A stretch of 64,000 bases of DNA, taken from Platycnemis pennipes (lineage: Eukaryota > Arthropoda > Insecta > Odonata > Platycnemididae). Shown piece by piece: positions 31,083-42,324 of this stretch. The DNA lies in the NCBI GenBank assembly GCA_933228895.1, contig OW121846.1:5115915-5179914 (forward strand). The letters run 5' to 3'. The position numbers and the translations under genes were made by a program. The stretch's first letter is position 1, and each line of letters begins with the position of its first letter. Under the pieces are notes generated by a model, which worked only from the letters and a program-made list of their open reading frames with translations, did not search any database and had not been told where the DNA came from.

Positions 31083-32945
31083 GTTAATATCTACGAAATA
31101 AGAACGGGATTATTGATTGTTATTATATGCATCATGCACTACACTACTCTGTCTATATTTCACCTACCTAACCCTTTGCTACGCTGCCTATTGTTCTCTC
31201 TTATGGTACGCGGGAAAAATGACATTTTAAAGCTAACGGTACGACAATCTACCTCTCTAATCTTGTTAACCCTTTCGCGCCGGAGTCCAACGCAGGAAAA
31301 TGCTTGCCTTCTCACGGGTTCCTCTAGAATATTTTTCCACTCCCTGTACGGAGCTCTCTTGAAGCAAGGCTTCGAGCAGGTATGTCTTTACCCCGATTTG
31401 GGACCGGACCCAGCGGGGTTCCCGACCGTTTCCTCGGCCACTGACCAGAGATTATCTTCGCCCTTTTCCAAATGAGAACCCACCTCGGCTTCTGTCCGCG
31501 GTCAACTATTTTTAATTCAGTGATTTTTGTTAAATAAATAATAGTAATACTTTAACTGGGGGTTAATACACAAATAAATTCCTGTTGTTATAAATACCAT
31601 TTAGAGATTTTAAACGAAATTCTAATGTTAATATTAAGATATTTAGACAATAGACATAATATCAATGGTTACAATAATAATTATTTCTGTTGTTTCGCAA
31701 TAGAAGACGTCCGCGCATAATCCAACCATACCCGTGTTTTATATAAAAGCACATGCACTTTTTGGTGCTATACCTTCATCAGGAAATATTTTTATGTAAA
31801 TATATTCGCAATGGTAGCGCGAGATAGATTTTTCTGCCTAGCAATTATTTATTGTATCTCCCAATATTCCATCACGCACGCATGCGGTTTTCTTCTAGTT
31901 TTAACATAAATGATTACAACATAATTTTCACTCTTAGCCACATTACACAGAATAAATTTGAATGCTGAACACCAAAAAGATTACAAGAAAGTAAAGTTTA
32001 TTGACTGCTAATAAATTAGCATAAACCATACCCTTCAGCGGGATTTTCAACCTATAATGTAGATATAATAGATTTCGCGGTATGTTGTGTGGTATTACCA
32101 TTACAGTTGTTTTCCAATATATGTTCATAAACAAGTAAAACGGAGAGAAAAATATCGGTACTACCTTATCGTCAAATCATAAAAAAACATACGTCTTTGT
32201 TCCTCATTGCAATGAAAAATTCTCCAAAATCGATTTGAATCTCATTGACAGGTGAACTCTGTTAATAATAACGTTAGAGTTCCGTTTAAAATTTCTAGAG
32301 ATTCAAAAAAACATAAGGAATTAACTTCTGGAACTCAATAATGCGATTTAGAAACAAATATGATTTTGGTTTTTCAAATGCATAAACAAAAAATTGACCG
32401 CGAACAACTGCCGAGGGTGAGGCTCGCGCTGCGAAGAAGGGTCGAGATAATCCCCGCCTCGAAGCCGATGAAGGGTCTTCAGACCCGCGAGGAAGGGTCC
32501 TTTATGACACCTTGGACCTTTTCTGCCTACCTGACCCCAGCGACGTTTTAAGACGCCCTTCGTTCTCTTGCGTAGAAAAATCTGCGGCGTTTATAAACGG
32601 CCTTCGTTCACAGGAGTGAAAAATCTGCGGCGTTTATAAACGGCGTTCGTAGCGAAAGGGTTAATCTGATCAAACCTAACATAATACGCAGGGGTTCTTC
32701 ACATATATCTAACATCATCTGGGAAAAAATCGGTTTCAAATTTGCTTAAAAGGTTTAGCCTAAATTTTAACCTGTATTCTGATAATAATTCCCTTCCTAG
32801 TTCTTCTATTAAACTCGTAACACTTAGACAATTATCACAACGGCCTTTAACAAATTTAACGGATATCCTTTGCACACGCTCTAATGCCTTTATCATACCT
32901 TCCTCGTATGGATCCCATAGACTAGCGGTATATCCTAAAATATTT
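31083..32945 (-). mobile_element. Family A-like LINE 3' part, split by a piggyBac-like element
   Basis: 31083-31269 is the minus-strand 3' UTR and end of ORF2. 32661-32945 resumes with RYRLKFRLNLLSKFETDFFP and ERVQRISVKFVKGRCDN. The piece between (31270-32660) is an insertion at TTAA. Sequence differs enough from A and B to be a separate subfamily. Confidence 0.7.
31270..32660. mobile_element. piggyBac-like non-autonomous element
   Basis: Begins CCCTTTCGCG and ends GCGAAAGGG (9 bp inverted termini) with TTAA on both sides (31266-31269 and 32661-32664). TTAA duplication and CCCTTT-type termini are typical of piggyBac. The 1391 bp carry no transposase. A 36 bp unit containing ATCTGCGGCGTTTATAAACG is repeated in tandem at about 32577-32655. 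Confidence 0.7.
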
Positions 32946-33102
32946 ATAGCACTGTAGATCCTAACCATGTAGCTGCATGTGAGCCAAATTATCAGCATGT
33001 TTCCATGTAGTACCCTAGTTGCATGCTTTGGTATCTGCACTTCGGTTTGCACTCTCAAAATACAATTATACTTATTTACACCCTACGCTCTGCATATCTA
33101 CT

Positions 33103-33668
33103 TTTGCCTTGTAAGACCTCATTTAGAAAGCACTGCCACCATATGGGATCCTTACGAAATAGGCTTAAATAATAAACTTAGACGTGTGCAGCGAAAATCG
33201 GCAAGTTGTAAAGGGACGGTACGATAACCTTATTAGCGTAACCAGTCTATTAAATGAATAGAAATGGGAATCATTGTCAGATCGCAGGTTGAAATTTAAA
33301 CTTAATCTCTTAAATAAATTCCAAGATAATATTTTCAGTGATTACGTTAAAAATATTTGTCGAACCCCAACTCACTGTGGTAGATTGGAAAATAATCACA
33401 CAATTAGCGAAATTGATTGCCGAACTGAAAGATACAAAATATCCTTTTTTCCTCGTACAATTAGGGATGTGAATAGTTGTAAAAATAGGCTAATCTGAAC
33501 TAACAGCATCATATTTCATGATCGCTTTGCTATTTTTATCGTTTTTAAATTGTGAAGTACTGATTAGTATATTATCACCAATCCTATTTTTTGCATGATA
33601 TGTAGTGCTTGTTTGGTTGAATTCACCCCCTGCCACACACCTTTATGGTGGCTTGGAGTGTATTATGT
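33103..33668 (+). mobile_element. Family B LINE 3' end
   Basis: LVRPHLESTATIWDPYEIG, then SDRRLKFKLNLLNKFQDNIF, SFFPRTIRDVNSC, the 3' UTR and the hairpin CCCTGCCACACACC...GGTGGCTTGGAG with a decayed tail. 5'-truncated and frameshifted. Just upstream (32960-33030) is a short family A-like 3' UTR piece. Confidence 0.75.
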
Positions 33669-33864
33669 GCATATACTTCATCAAAAGGTCACCGGAATTG
33701 TTTTCAATTGACTTGAGATTCCGCCACACTCACTTGTGGAAAGTTTAACGTTCCTGAGCCTTCCTCCTCTTTCACTCTGCAGTGGGGGAGGTTCGAAACG
33801 ACTTGTCGGCATTTTGAGTAGAAGCACGCTCCAGGAAGGTGCGCGTGCAGCGCGAACGTGGAGC

Positions 33865-34843
33865 TAGTGTCCTGCCACACACCGCGGGGGTGAGTGGCAG
33901 GTGGTGAAGATGACCAAGCATGCACTACTATAATGCAAACAAGCAACTATAGGGTCTCATGCAATTGGATTGCCAGTATCTATAGTATTTAAGGGATTAA
34001 TAAATTCCAAGATAATATATATTATACATATATTACAATACATGCATCATACACTACGGACTACTCTAAAATATTTCACCCACCCATCCTTTGCTATGCT
34101 GCCTATTCTGTTCTCTTATAGTACGGTGGAAACATGCCATTTTGAATCTATCTGTACGACAATCTATCTCTCTAATCTTATTTATCTAGTCGAATCTAGC
34201 ATAATACGCTGGTGTTTTTAATATGTGCCTAACATCTTCAGCAAAGCTATCCGATTGAAATTCCTCTAATAGATTTAATCTGTACTTTAACCTACGCTCT
34301 GATAATGATTCCCACCCTAATTCTTGTATTAATTCTGACACGCTTCTCAACCTATTGTAACATCTTTTAACGAACCTAGCTGCTCTATGCTGCACACTGT
34401 CTAGTTCTCTGATCAAAGCTAATTCATTCGGATCCCATACACTGGCTTCATACTCCAGGTGGGTCCTAAGTAGTGAAAAGTAACATCGCTCTTTTGTATT
34501 CTCATCACATTTCCTATGTACCTTATTTATAAATCCTAGTTTTCTCTTCGATCGGCCGCATATCCCCCTGATGTGTCTTACCCACGATAAATATTTAGCG
34601 ACTGCTACACCTAAATACCTTATGGTTTCAATGCTCTCGATTTTCGTGTTACTAATTTTATAGGATCGCTATATCGAATTATTCCTCCTCCAAAAATTGA
34701 TAGCTACACACTTTTTATGGATAAGTTCCTACTGCCATTTGTCGCACCACTCTTGATTTGCATCTAAATCCATACTAAGCGATTCCTTGTCTTCTTCTTT
34801 TGTTATACCCCCGTACATTATTGGCATCGTCTACAAAAGTCTA
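33865..34843 (-). mobile_element. Family A LINE 3' half
   Basis: The minus strand runs from the RT (region of the FADD box, eroded) through IRELDSVQHRAARFVKRCYN and ESLSERRLKYRLNLLEEFQ to the 3' UTR and a hairpin (CCTGCCAC...GTGGCAGG) at 33872-33905. Several frame breaks. Its 5' end meets a palindrome at 34844. Confidence 0.75.
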
Positions 34844-34885
34844 AGCTTACTATTACATCTACGTATGTAGATGTAATAGTAAGCT
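34844..34885. repeat. Perfect 19-bp hairpin at a LINE-LINE junction
   Basis: The arm at 34844-34862 (starting AGCTTACTATTACATC) is perfectly complementary to 34867-34885 with a GTAT loop. It contains the ATCTAC tail word of family B and family A RT sequence, so it bridges the two elements. Confidence 0.85.
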
Positions 34886-35318
34886 ACATAATATACTACA
34901 AGCCACCTCAAAGGTGTGTGTCAGGGGGTGAATTCTCACCAAACATGCACTACACATCATGCATAAAAAAGGATTAGTATATATTTACTGTTCTAAACTT
35001 CACTATTTAAAGAAAGAGAGTAATAGCAGAGTAACCATGCAAAAACATGCAGTTAGTTGGGTTAGCTTTAAGTTCTTATACCAACATGCAGCTACCAATG
35101 TTATCCATTGCTAATCTCGTATTGGATATATTTACTGCTATTCATATCCCAATTTGTACGAGGAAAAAAGGGTATTTTGAATCTGTCAGTTCGGCAATCA
35201 ATTTATCTAATTTTGTGATTATGGTCCAGTCTACCATAGTAAGCTGGGTTTCGCAAAATATTTTTAAAATCATCACCGAAAATATGGTCTTGGATTTTGT
35301 TTAGGAGATTAAGTCTAA
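34886..35318 (-). mobile_element. Family B LINE 3' end
   Basis: Begins at the tail/hairpin side (CTACAAGCCACC...GGTGTGTGTCAGGGGG) and runs into the 3' UTR and C-terminal ORF2 (KIREIDCRTDR-like and TPTYYGRLDHNHKI-like on the minus strand). Truncated at about 35318, followed by 80 bp of family A RT (SGIPQGSV) on the same strand to about 35402. Confidence 0.7.
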
Positions 35319-35402
35319 CTACGGTACTCTAATCGTTTACGTATAAAAGAAATAAAAGCGTTCGTTTACGCTACCCTGAGGAATTCCCGATGTGACTTTG
35401 TC

Positions 35403-35790
35403 ATTTGAGGAGTGATGAGCAAGAGTGTGCACGGATGCGGAAGCACTGCATTGGGGCACACACTGAGTCATATTACTCAGCCACATCCATTTCACGCTCG
35501 GCGGACGCTTCAAGGGGTGAGCGCCCTTGACATCTGCCCACTTGGCAACGCTGGACCTTGGGATGGGCAAGGGAGGCGGTGAACGACCCTTGGGCCGCCG
35601 CAGCCGGCGAGAGAGGGGCGGGGGGGGGAGGGGCCCAAAAGGGGATGGCCGGCAAGGGCCCTCTCAATGCGGAGTCAGTGGCCGTGGCTGCGGCGGCATT
35701 TAATGTCTCGTGGCGAACTGCTGACGAGAATCTGGAAGGAGATTAATCTGTGCAATCTGTGTCCACAACACAGCCCCCCCAGCAGGCCAC
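35403..35790. other. GC-rich block, no gene recognised
   Basis: Markedly GC-rich compared with its surroundings, with G-runs near 35618-35634. Short open frames exist on both strands without motifs. It could be remnant LINE 5' sequence, but nothing proves that. Confidence 0.35.
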
Positions 35791-35794
35791 CGAC

Positions 35795-36370
35795 TATCTA
35801 TTGTAGACTGGACCATGAATATTAACTGAGAGAAGTAATTGCCGAACCCAGAGAATTAATACGCCCTTTTCCCTCCAACAGTTGGGGTTCATCTACATAA
35901 TACCCTGCAAGCCTCCATAAAGGTGTGTGGCAGGGGGGGAATTCTCACCAAACATGCACTACGTGTCATGCAAAAAAAAGAATTAGTATTTATATACCGT
36001 TTAAACCTCATTATTTAAAAAAATATAAAAATAGCAAAATAAGCATGCAAAAACATGCTGTTAGTTGGGTTACCTTCAAGTCCTTATACCAACATGCAGC
36101 TACCATTGCTATCCATTGCTACAGTCGTATTAGATATATTTACCGTTATTCATATCCCTAATTTAAGAGGAAAAAAGGACATTTTGAATGTTATGGGTTA
36201 TGAGTTATGAGGTTATGAGTAGGTATTAAATTCTACATATACGCAATACTCTGCAAGCCACCGTGACGGTGAGTGACATGGGATGACTTTCATCAAACGT
36301 GCACTTCTGAAATGCAACTAGGCTTCTACATGGGAATATGCTAGACACGCTAGATTATAATTACTTATCG
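35795..36370. mobile_element. Mosaic of LINE 3' fragments
   Basis: 35795-35885 is family B plus-strand sequence (after DWTMN-like RLDH). 35886-36190 is a family B 3' end on the minus strand with hairpin. 36196-36222 is a short tandem repeat of GTTATGAG. 36228-36370 is a family A-type 3' UTR on the minus strand with a degenerate hairpin. Confidence 0.65.
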
Positions 36371-36544
36371 TGTCCATGAATGATCTACATCTACGCAACA
36401 CATATACATCTACGCGACACTAAGTATTGCAATCCCGGGATCTCCGATGAAATGAAAATCCCTAATTTCCGGAATTAAGCATAAATTTCGGTATTCCGGG
36501 ATTGACGTACACCTTTTCGCTAACTGGTGGCGCTAGCAAGTAAC

Positions 36545-36820
36545 ATCTGCATCTACTTAATACCCTGCAAGCCACAACAAAGGTGTGTGGCAGGGGGTGA
36601 TTTCTCACCAAATATGCAATACATATCATGCATAAAAAAGGAATAGTATTAATATAATAGTCGGAACTTCACTATTTAAAAAAAGGTAGAAATTGCAAAG
36701 CTAACATGCATAAACATTCTGTTAGTACGGTTAGCCTAAAGTACTCATACCAACATGCAGCTACCAATGCTATCCATTGCTACTCTCCGATTGGACATAT
36801 TTACCGGTATTCGTATCTCC
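36545..36820 (-). mobile_element. Family B LINE 3' end, very short
   Basis: Starts CATCTACTTAATACCCTGCA, has the hairpin AAGCCACAAC...GTGTGTGGCAGGGGG and about 220 bp of 3' UTR, then ends near 36820 where the inverted duplication begins. The 36371-36544 stretch before it has no assignable content apart from a second CATCTACG word. Confidence 0.7.
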
Positions 36821-36824
36821 AATA

Positions 36825-37312
36825 TTTTATGGCCTTGATCTATGAGGCAATTCAAGTGGTGTAAAAAATATTTTTACCATGCAGAAAAGGCTGTGAGATT
36901 AATAACAGGTGCTACTGTTTAAGATCATTGTCAGCCACTTTTTATCAGAAGTGGTATTATGAAAATATATGGTGAAAATATATTTCAAGTGTTGATCAAG
37001 GTCCACATGAAGGATATCTAAATTAACTTACAAGGTCTGAAGGACGAGGCCTTTATAAGTGTAACCCTCTTAGTGCTAACCTTCTTCCTGCGGTACTAGC
37101 GAGAAATGCGGAGGGTTATTTAATAAAATATTGCACCTTAGGAAAAAAAAACACTTTGAAGCTATTGTTTTATGCATACATATGTGGTTTTTTATATTAT
37201 TTAAGTTGAACAATGTCAAGTAACGATACAATTTTGTTTCTTTGACTGACAAAATGTTACTATCTCAGTGTCATAAATTGGAGCAATATTTTTGTATAGG
37301 GTCGATATATCG
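36825..37312 (+). pseudogene. Fourth LINE (C), post-RT fragment, copy 1
   Basis: RQFKWCKKYFYHAEKAVRLI, then TGATV, stop, DHCQPLFIRSGIMKIYGENI, FQVLIKVHMKDI. This resembles the AIR-ITG...C.PLF...LPL segment after the RT in CR1/Kiri/L2 LINEs. It ends in a 3' UTR with the palindrome GGGTCGATATATCGACCC at 37298-37315. The reverse-complement copy is at 54120-54619. Confidence 0.6.
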
Positions 37313-38200
37313 ACCCGCTACACTCCTACATCTACATAATACCCTGCAAGCCACCACAAAGGCAGGGGGTGATTTCTCACCAAACATACACTACATATCA
37401 TGCATAAAAGAGGAATATTATTAATACACTACTCAGAACTTCACTGTTTAAAAGATATAGAAATTGCAACGCAAACATGCAAAAACAATCTGTTAGTAGG
37501 GTTAGCTTTAAGTACTCATACCAACATGCAGCTACCAATTCTAACCATTGCTACTCTCTGATTGGACAAATTTATCGTTATTCGTATCTCTAATTGTACG
37601 AGGGAAAAAGGATATTTTGAATCTATCAGCTCGGCAATCAATTTCTCTAATTTTATGATTATGGTCCAGTCTGCCATAGTAAGTAAGTTGGGGTTCGCAA
37701 AATATTTTTGACATCATCACTGAAAATATGGTCTTGGAATTTCTTTAAGACATTAAGTCTAAATTTCAACCTGCGATCCGACAATGATTCACATTTTAAT
37801 TCATTTAATAGACTGGTTACGCTAGTAAGGTTATCATACCGTCCCTTTACAAATCTTGCCGATCTTCGCTGCACACGTTCAAGTTCATTATTTAGACCAA
37901 TTTCGTAGGGATTCCATACACTGGCAGCATATTCCAAATGAGGTCTTACAAGAGAAAAGTAGCTGATTTCTCGTACATGATCGTCACATTTACCAATACC
38001 AATTTTTGATGAATCCCAGTTTACGATTAGCTTGACCCATTATTTCACGTACGTGTTTATCCCAGGAAAGATCATGTGTCACTTTTATTCCAAGATATGG
38101 TGGTCCAAGAATGGATTCCACGTTTGTTTATTCATTATTACTTATTTCGTAAGTGCTAGGAGGAGAGCTATTATTTTTCAAAAAAATAATTACTGAAACA
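37313..38200 (-). mobile_element. Family B LINE 3' part
   Basis: The minus strand carries LTWNS...HVREIMGQ-like sequence, LEYAASVWNPYEIG, ELERVQRRSARFVKGRYDN, LKCESLSDRRLKFRLNVLKK and KNILRTPTY, with the 3' UTR, hairpin and a short tail at 37320. An open frame covers 37937-37659. The same insertion, with the same LINE C flank, is found inverted at 53.4-54.1 kb. Confidence 0.8.
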
Positions 38201-38284
38201 TTTGTTGCGGAGGCGCGAACAGGCGATCTTTCGAATGAAAAGCGAACACGCTACTCACAACGCTAATAGTTTCTTTAAGATTAA

Positions 38285-39170
38285 AGTTATATATTGTAGT
38301 ATGGATATATTTAAAATGTCATTTTTCCCCCGTACTATTAGAGAACACAATAGGCAGCATAGCAAAGGGATATGTATGTGAAATATTGTAGTCTGTAGTG
38401 CATGATGCATGTATTAACAACTAATCCCTTTATTGCCATGTAGAAACTAACCATCTAGCTGTCTCTAGGGTTGTGTACCGATTGGTACCGCGAAAGGGTA
38501 CCGCGTATTTCGGCCACAAGGTTGCCCTCTTCCTGCATTCTTTCTTTATCCTGGTGTGGCATACCTTTAGTGACTTCCTAACCTCCGCGTTATGCCACCT
38601 TAGCTCTCCATTGTCACTTGTCAATTTACTTGATACGTATTTGTTAACTGCTCTACGGGTGACATCAAGAAACGCTCTCCACGAATCCTCAATATGTAAT
38701 CTTTTGCTTTGTTCGCTAAATACATTAATAAATTAGAGCTGCCAAATAAATATGCCCCCTCCATTGTTTAAAATGTCTTTCTATGCCTAAAATACATTTC
38801 GCATGCAACATTTTACGATCACTAATTCCTGTGACTCTACCTATATTTAGAGCTTTTTCGGGTAGATGTGTTGCTAATAGGTCTAGAATGTTGTCTCCAT
38901 CAGTAATTTGCATGAGGTAGTGAAATTATACTACTTTATTTCTTAAACTACAACAATTCATTACCACCACGAACATAATTTCTCGCAATCTATGACTCTC
39001 TACGGACACTTTTTTCACTAAAATTTTCCTCGACTATACTTTAAGCTGCACAAATTTGATCTACTCATTACCGTTGACTGTATAGCATATTCCACCTTTT
39101 TATGTGTTTTTCTCGGTCCTTTAAAACCTACTTTTGTATTTACTTTAAATGAGGTTGTAATATTCCACTA
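38285..39170. mobile_element. Two family A fragments, opposite strands
   Basis: 38285-38462 (plus) is a family A 3' UTR with FFPRTIREHNRQHSKG. 38540-39170 (minus) is family A endonuclease C-terminus: ITDGDNILDLLATHLPEKAL, TGISDRKMLHAK (SDH changed to SDR) and SDNGELRWHNAEVRKSLK. Frames are broken. Confidence 0.7.
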
Positions 39171-39175
39171 AGTTC

Positions 39176-39522
39176 ATGGGATACCTAGGGAGCCAGGATT
39201 TTTTCACCAATGGCTAGCATGGCTTCCGGAAGAGCAGATCATGTGAAACTCAACTTGCACTCTTTTCTCAGCGAATTTTAGCTTCTGATGAAAATAATAT
39301 CCCCGTGGATGCTATATTTGTCGATTTTGACAGTGAGTTTGTCAAGGGGATTCATAGAAAATTGCTTGTAATATTAAAATATTATGGGTATCAAAGTGAT
39401 CTCTACATATCATGGATGTCTGCATGACCGCGTGTAAAGGGTTATTTTGGTCGGTGATACCTCCCCGACAATTGAAGTGAAGACTTCGAGTGTGCCGAGG
39501 GTATTGTAATAGGTCCACTCAT
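39176..39522 (+). pseudogene. Family B RT fragment
   Basis: Reading with stops: MGYLGSQDFFTNG, HGFRKSRSCETQLALFSQRI, DENNIPVDAIFVDFDSEFVK, and SSVPRVL-IGPL. Only the palm-entry region is present. It is followed head-on by a minus-strand family A 3' end. Confidence 0.7.
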
Positions 39523-39870
39523 CTACATCTACACGATACCCTGCAAGCCACCGCGAGGGCGTATGGCAGGGGGTGAAGATCACCAAACATGCACTATTGA
39601 CATGGAAACAAGCAACTATAGGGTATCATGCAACTAGATTGCCAGTATCTATAGTATTTAAGGGATTAATACATGCATCATGCACTACAGACTACTCTAA
39701 AATAGTTCCCCTACCTATTCCTTTGCTATGCTGCCTATTCTATTCTCTTTTAGTACGGGGACATCTTCAGTAAAGCTATCCGATTGAAATTTCCCTGATA
39801 GATTCAATTTGTACTTTAACCTACGCTCTGGTCATGATTCCCACCCTAATTCTTGTATTAATTCTGATAC
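39523..39870 (-). mobile_element. Family A LINE 3' end
   Basis: Starts CATCTACATCTACACGATAC, then the hairpin CCCTGCAAGCCACC...ATGGCAGGGGG, the 3' UTR, and ESLS/WESRP-like C-terminal residues. It stops at about 39870 against the plus-strand copy 3. Confidence 0.75.
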
Positions 39871-39957
39871 AAGGTAATAGGCAGATCAAATAGTGGGTCC
39901 GTTAAAAAATTATCGAGGAAAATTTTAGTTGGAAAAGAGCACCAAGAGAGAAACAGA

Positions 39958-40773
39958 TTGGGAGAAAGAATTTCAGTGATAGTACTGAATTGTCGTAGTT
40001 TAAGAAATAAAGTAGCTGAATTTCACCACCTCATAAAAAGTACTGATGCAGATATAATCGTAGGTACAGAAAGCTGGCTTTCGAAGGACATATCAGATTA
40101 TGAAGTATTCCCGAAGTGTTTTACCGTATACAGAAAGGATAGAGTAAGCAGAAACGGAGGAGGAGTATTTATAGCTGTGAAGGACCCGTTAGTCAGTAGA
40201 AGAGAACTTATTTCAGAGCAAAATGTAGAAAGTATTTGGTGTTCCATAACAAGTAAAAGTAGAAACGCAAAAAAGATATATGTAGGTGCATATTACAGGC
40301 CACCGGACGCAGACGTCAACTCTATAATGGAACTAGAGTCAGAGATAGCTACATTACTTTCTCGGAACGAGGATAGAGGAATAATAGTAGGCGGAGATTT
40401 CAATCTCCCTTCGATAGACTGGAATACGTGTAGTGTCATTACAGGAGGTAAGGATAAGGAACTTTGCGAATCACTGTTGAACACCTTTACGTCACATTCT
40501 TTACAACAGCTAGAAACAGAACCGACCAGGGGAAACAACATTCTAGACTTCTTAGCAACAAATATACCCGAGAGAGTTCTAAATACAGTTACAGACACAG
40601 GAATTAGTGATCATAAAATAGTGCATGCGAAATTTATTGTAGGCGTTGAAAGACATTATAAACCAAGGAGGAGGGTATACTTATTTGGCAAGGCAAATTA
40701 CGACGGTATGAAAGAGGAATTAAGGGAAGCGTTTAATGTATTCAGCGAACAAAGCAAAGGATTAAATACATAG
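39958..40773 (+). pseudogene. Family A copy 3 ORF2, endonuclease
   Basis: The best-preserved endonuclease in the window: GERISVIVLNCRSLRNKVAE, GTESWLSKDI, RNGGGVFIAVKDP, YVGAYYRPPDADVNSIMELE, GGDFNLPSIDWNTC, NNILDFLATNIPERVL and TGISDHKIVHAKFIVG. All catalytic motifs (Glu, GDFN, SDH) are intact. The frame ends at a TAG where copy 1 has GAG (LNTEDSWREF), after which translation continues in the same frame to the family B insertion. The upstream VIGRSN...SVKKLSRK tract is also in frame, so the start is uncertain. Confidence 0.87.
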
Positions 40774-41065
40774 GATTCGTGGAGAGAATTTCTTGAGGTC
40801 ACCCGTAACGCTGTTCATAAATACATACCAAGTAAATATGTTAGTGATAATACAGAGCCAAGGTGGTATAACGCGGAGGTTAGGAAATCACTAAAGCGAC
40901 AAAGGGTATGCCACGCTAAGATGAAAAATGCAGGACGGGGTCTATCGGTAGACGAAAAAAAAGCGCTAGTTCAAAACTATACAAAATCGAGAGCATTAGC
41001 AAGGAAGTCATGTCGGCAAGCGTTATCACATTTCAAGAGCAAGATGTTAGGAGAATATTTAGATA

Positions 41066-41814
41066 TATTTTGACAAATGATCTTTCCTGGGGTAAACACA
41101 TTCGTAAAATAATGGGTCAAGCGAATCGTAAACTGGGATTCGTCAAAAGAGTACTGGGTAAATGTGACGATCATGTACGAGAAATCAGCTACTCCTCCCT
41201 TGTAAGACCTCATTTGGAATATGCTACCAGTGTATGGGATCCCTACGAAATCGGTCTAAATAACGAACTTGAACGTGTGCAGCGAAGATCGGCAAGATTT
41301 GTAAAGGGACGGTATGATAACCTTACTAGCGTAACCAGTCTATTAAATGAATTAAATTGGGAATCATTGTCAGATCGCAGGTTGAAATTTAGACTTAATC
41401 TCTTAAAGAAATTCCAAGACCATATTTTCAGTGATGATGTTAAAAATATTTTGCGAACCCCAACTTACTTACTATGGCAGATTGGACCATAATCATAAAA
41501 TTAGAGAAATTGATTGCCGAGCTGATAGATTCAAAATGTCCTTTTTCCCTCGTACAATTAGAGATACGAATAACGGTAAATATATCCAGTACGAGTGTAG
41601 CAATGGATAACAGTGGTAGCTGCATGTTGGTATAAGGACTTTTGGCTAACCCAACTAACGGCATGTTTTTGCATGTATGTTTTCCTATTTTTATCTTTTA
41701 CAGTACCTATAAAAGTACTGATCCTTTTTTATGCATGATATGTAGTGCATGTTTGGTGAGATTTCACCCCCTGCCACAAACCTTTATGGTGGCTTGCAGG
41801 GTATTATGTAGATG
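41066..41814 (+). mobile_element. Family B 3' end nested in family A copy 3
   Basis: 749 bp between TAGATA repeats (41060-41065, 41815-41820). Contains LTNDLSWGKHIRKIMGQANR, LVRPHLEYATSVWDPYEIG, SDRRLKFRLNLLKKFQDHIF, the 3' UTR, the hairpin and TAGATG tail. Family A resumes exactly at GCAATCCTAAAG. A clear recent 5'-truncated insertion. Confidence 0.88.
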
Positions 41815-42324
41815 TAGATAGCAATCCTAAAGCGTTTTGGTCATATGTGAGAGAGCTTCAGGGAAATAAGTCCACAGTGCACACTTAAAAACGATAAAGG
41901 AATCAGTCACCAGCAGTGTAGAAAAAGCCAATACTTTGAACACCTTCTTCCAAAGTGCATTCAACTCTTCGTCACAAAACGCAGTGGAACCACCGCCGAA
42001 CACTTTCAGTGAGCGAATGCCCGAAATAAACATTTCATGTCGCGGAATAGAGCAGCAGTTAAAAAGCATAGGTAAAATAAATCACCAGGTCCCGATCAAA
42101 TTCCTTCCCGAGTTTATAAACCATTAGCTTCTGAAATAGCCCCCTATCTAGAAATAATATTCAAGAAAATAATAAAGAACCACACAGTACCCAGGGATTG
42201 GAAAGTACCTAATACTACACCTATATTTAAAAGTGGTGATAGGGAAGAACCTAGTAACTACAGACACATTTCACTCACGTCAATCTCTTGTAAGATATTT
42301 TAGCACATAGTAGTCAGTTCGATC

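Noticed and set aside
31741..31800. A minus-strand CTGATGAAGGTATAGCACC resembling another Penelope hammerhead.
   Set aside because: The GAAA core reads AAAA and no cleavage triplet or stem I is evident. It could be a dead relic, but the match is too short.
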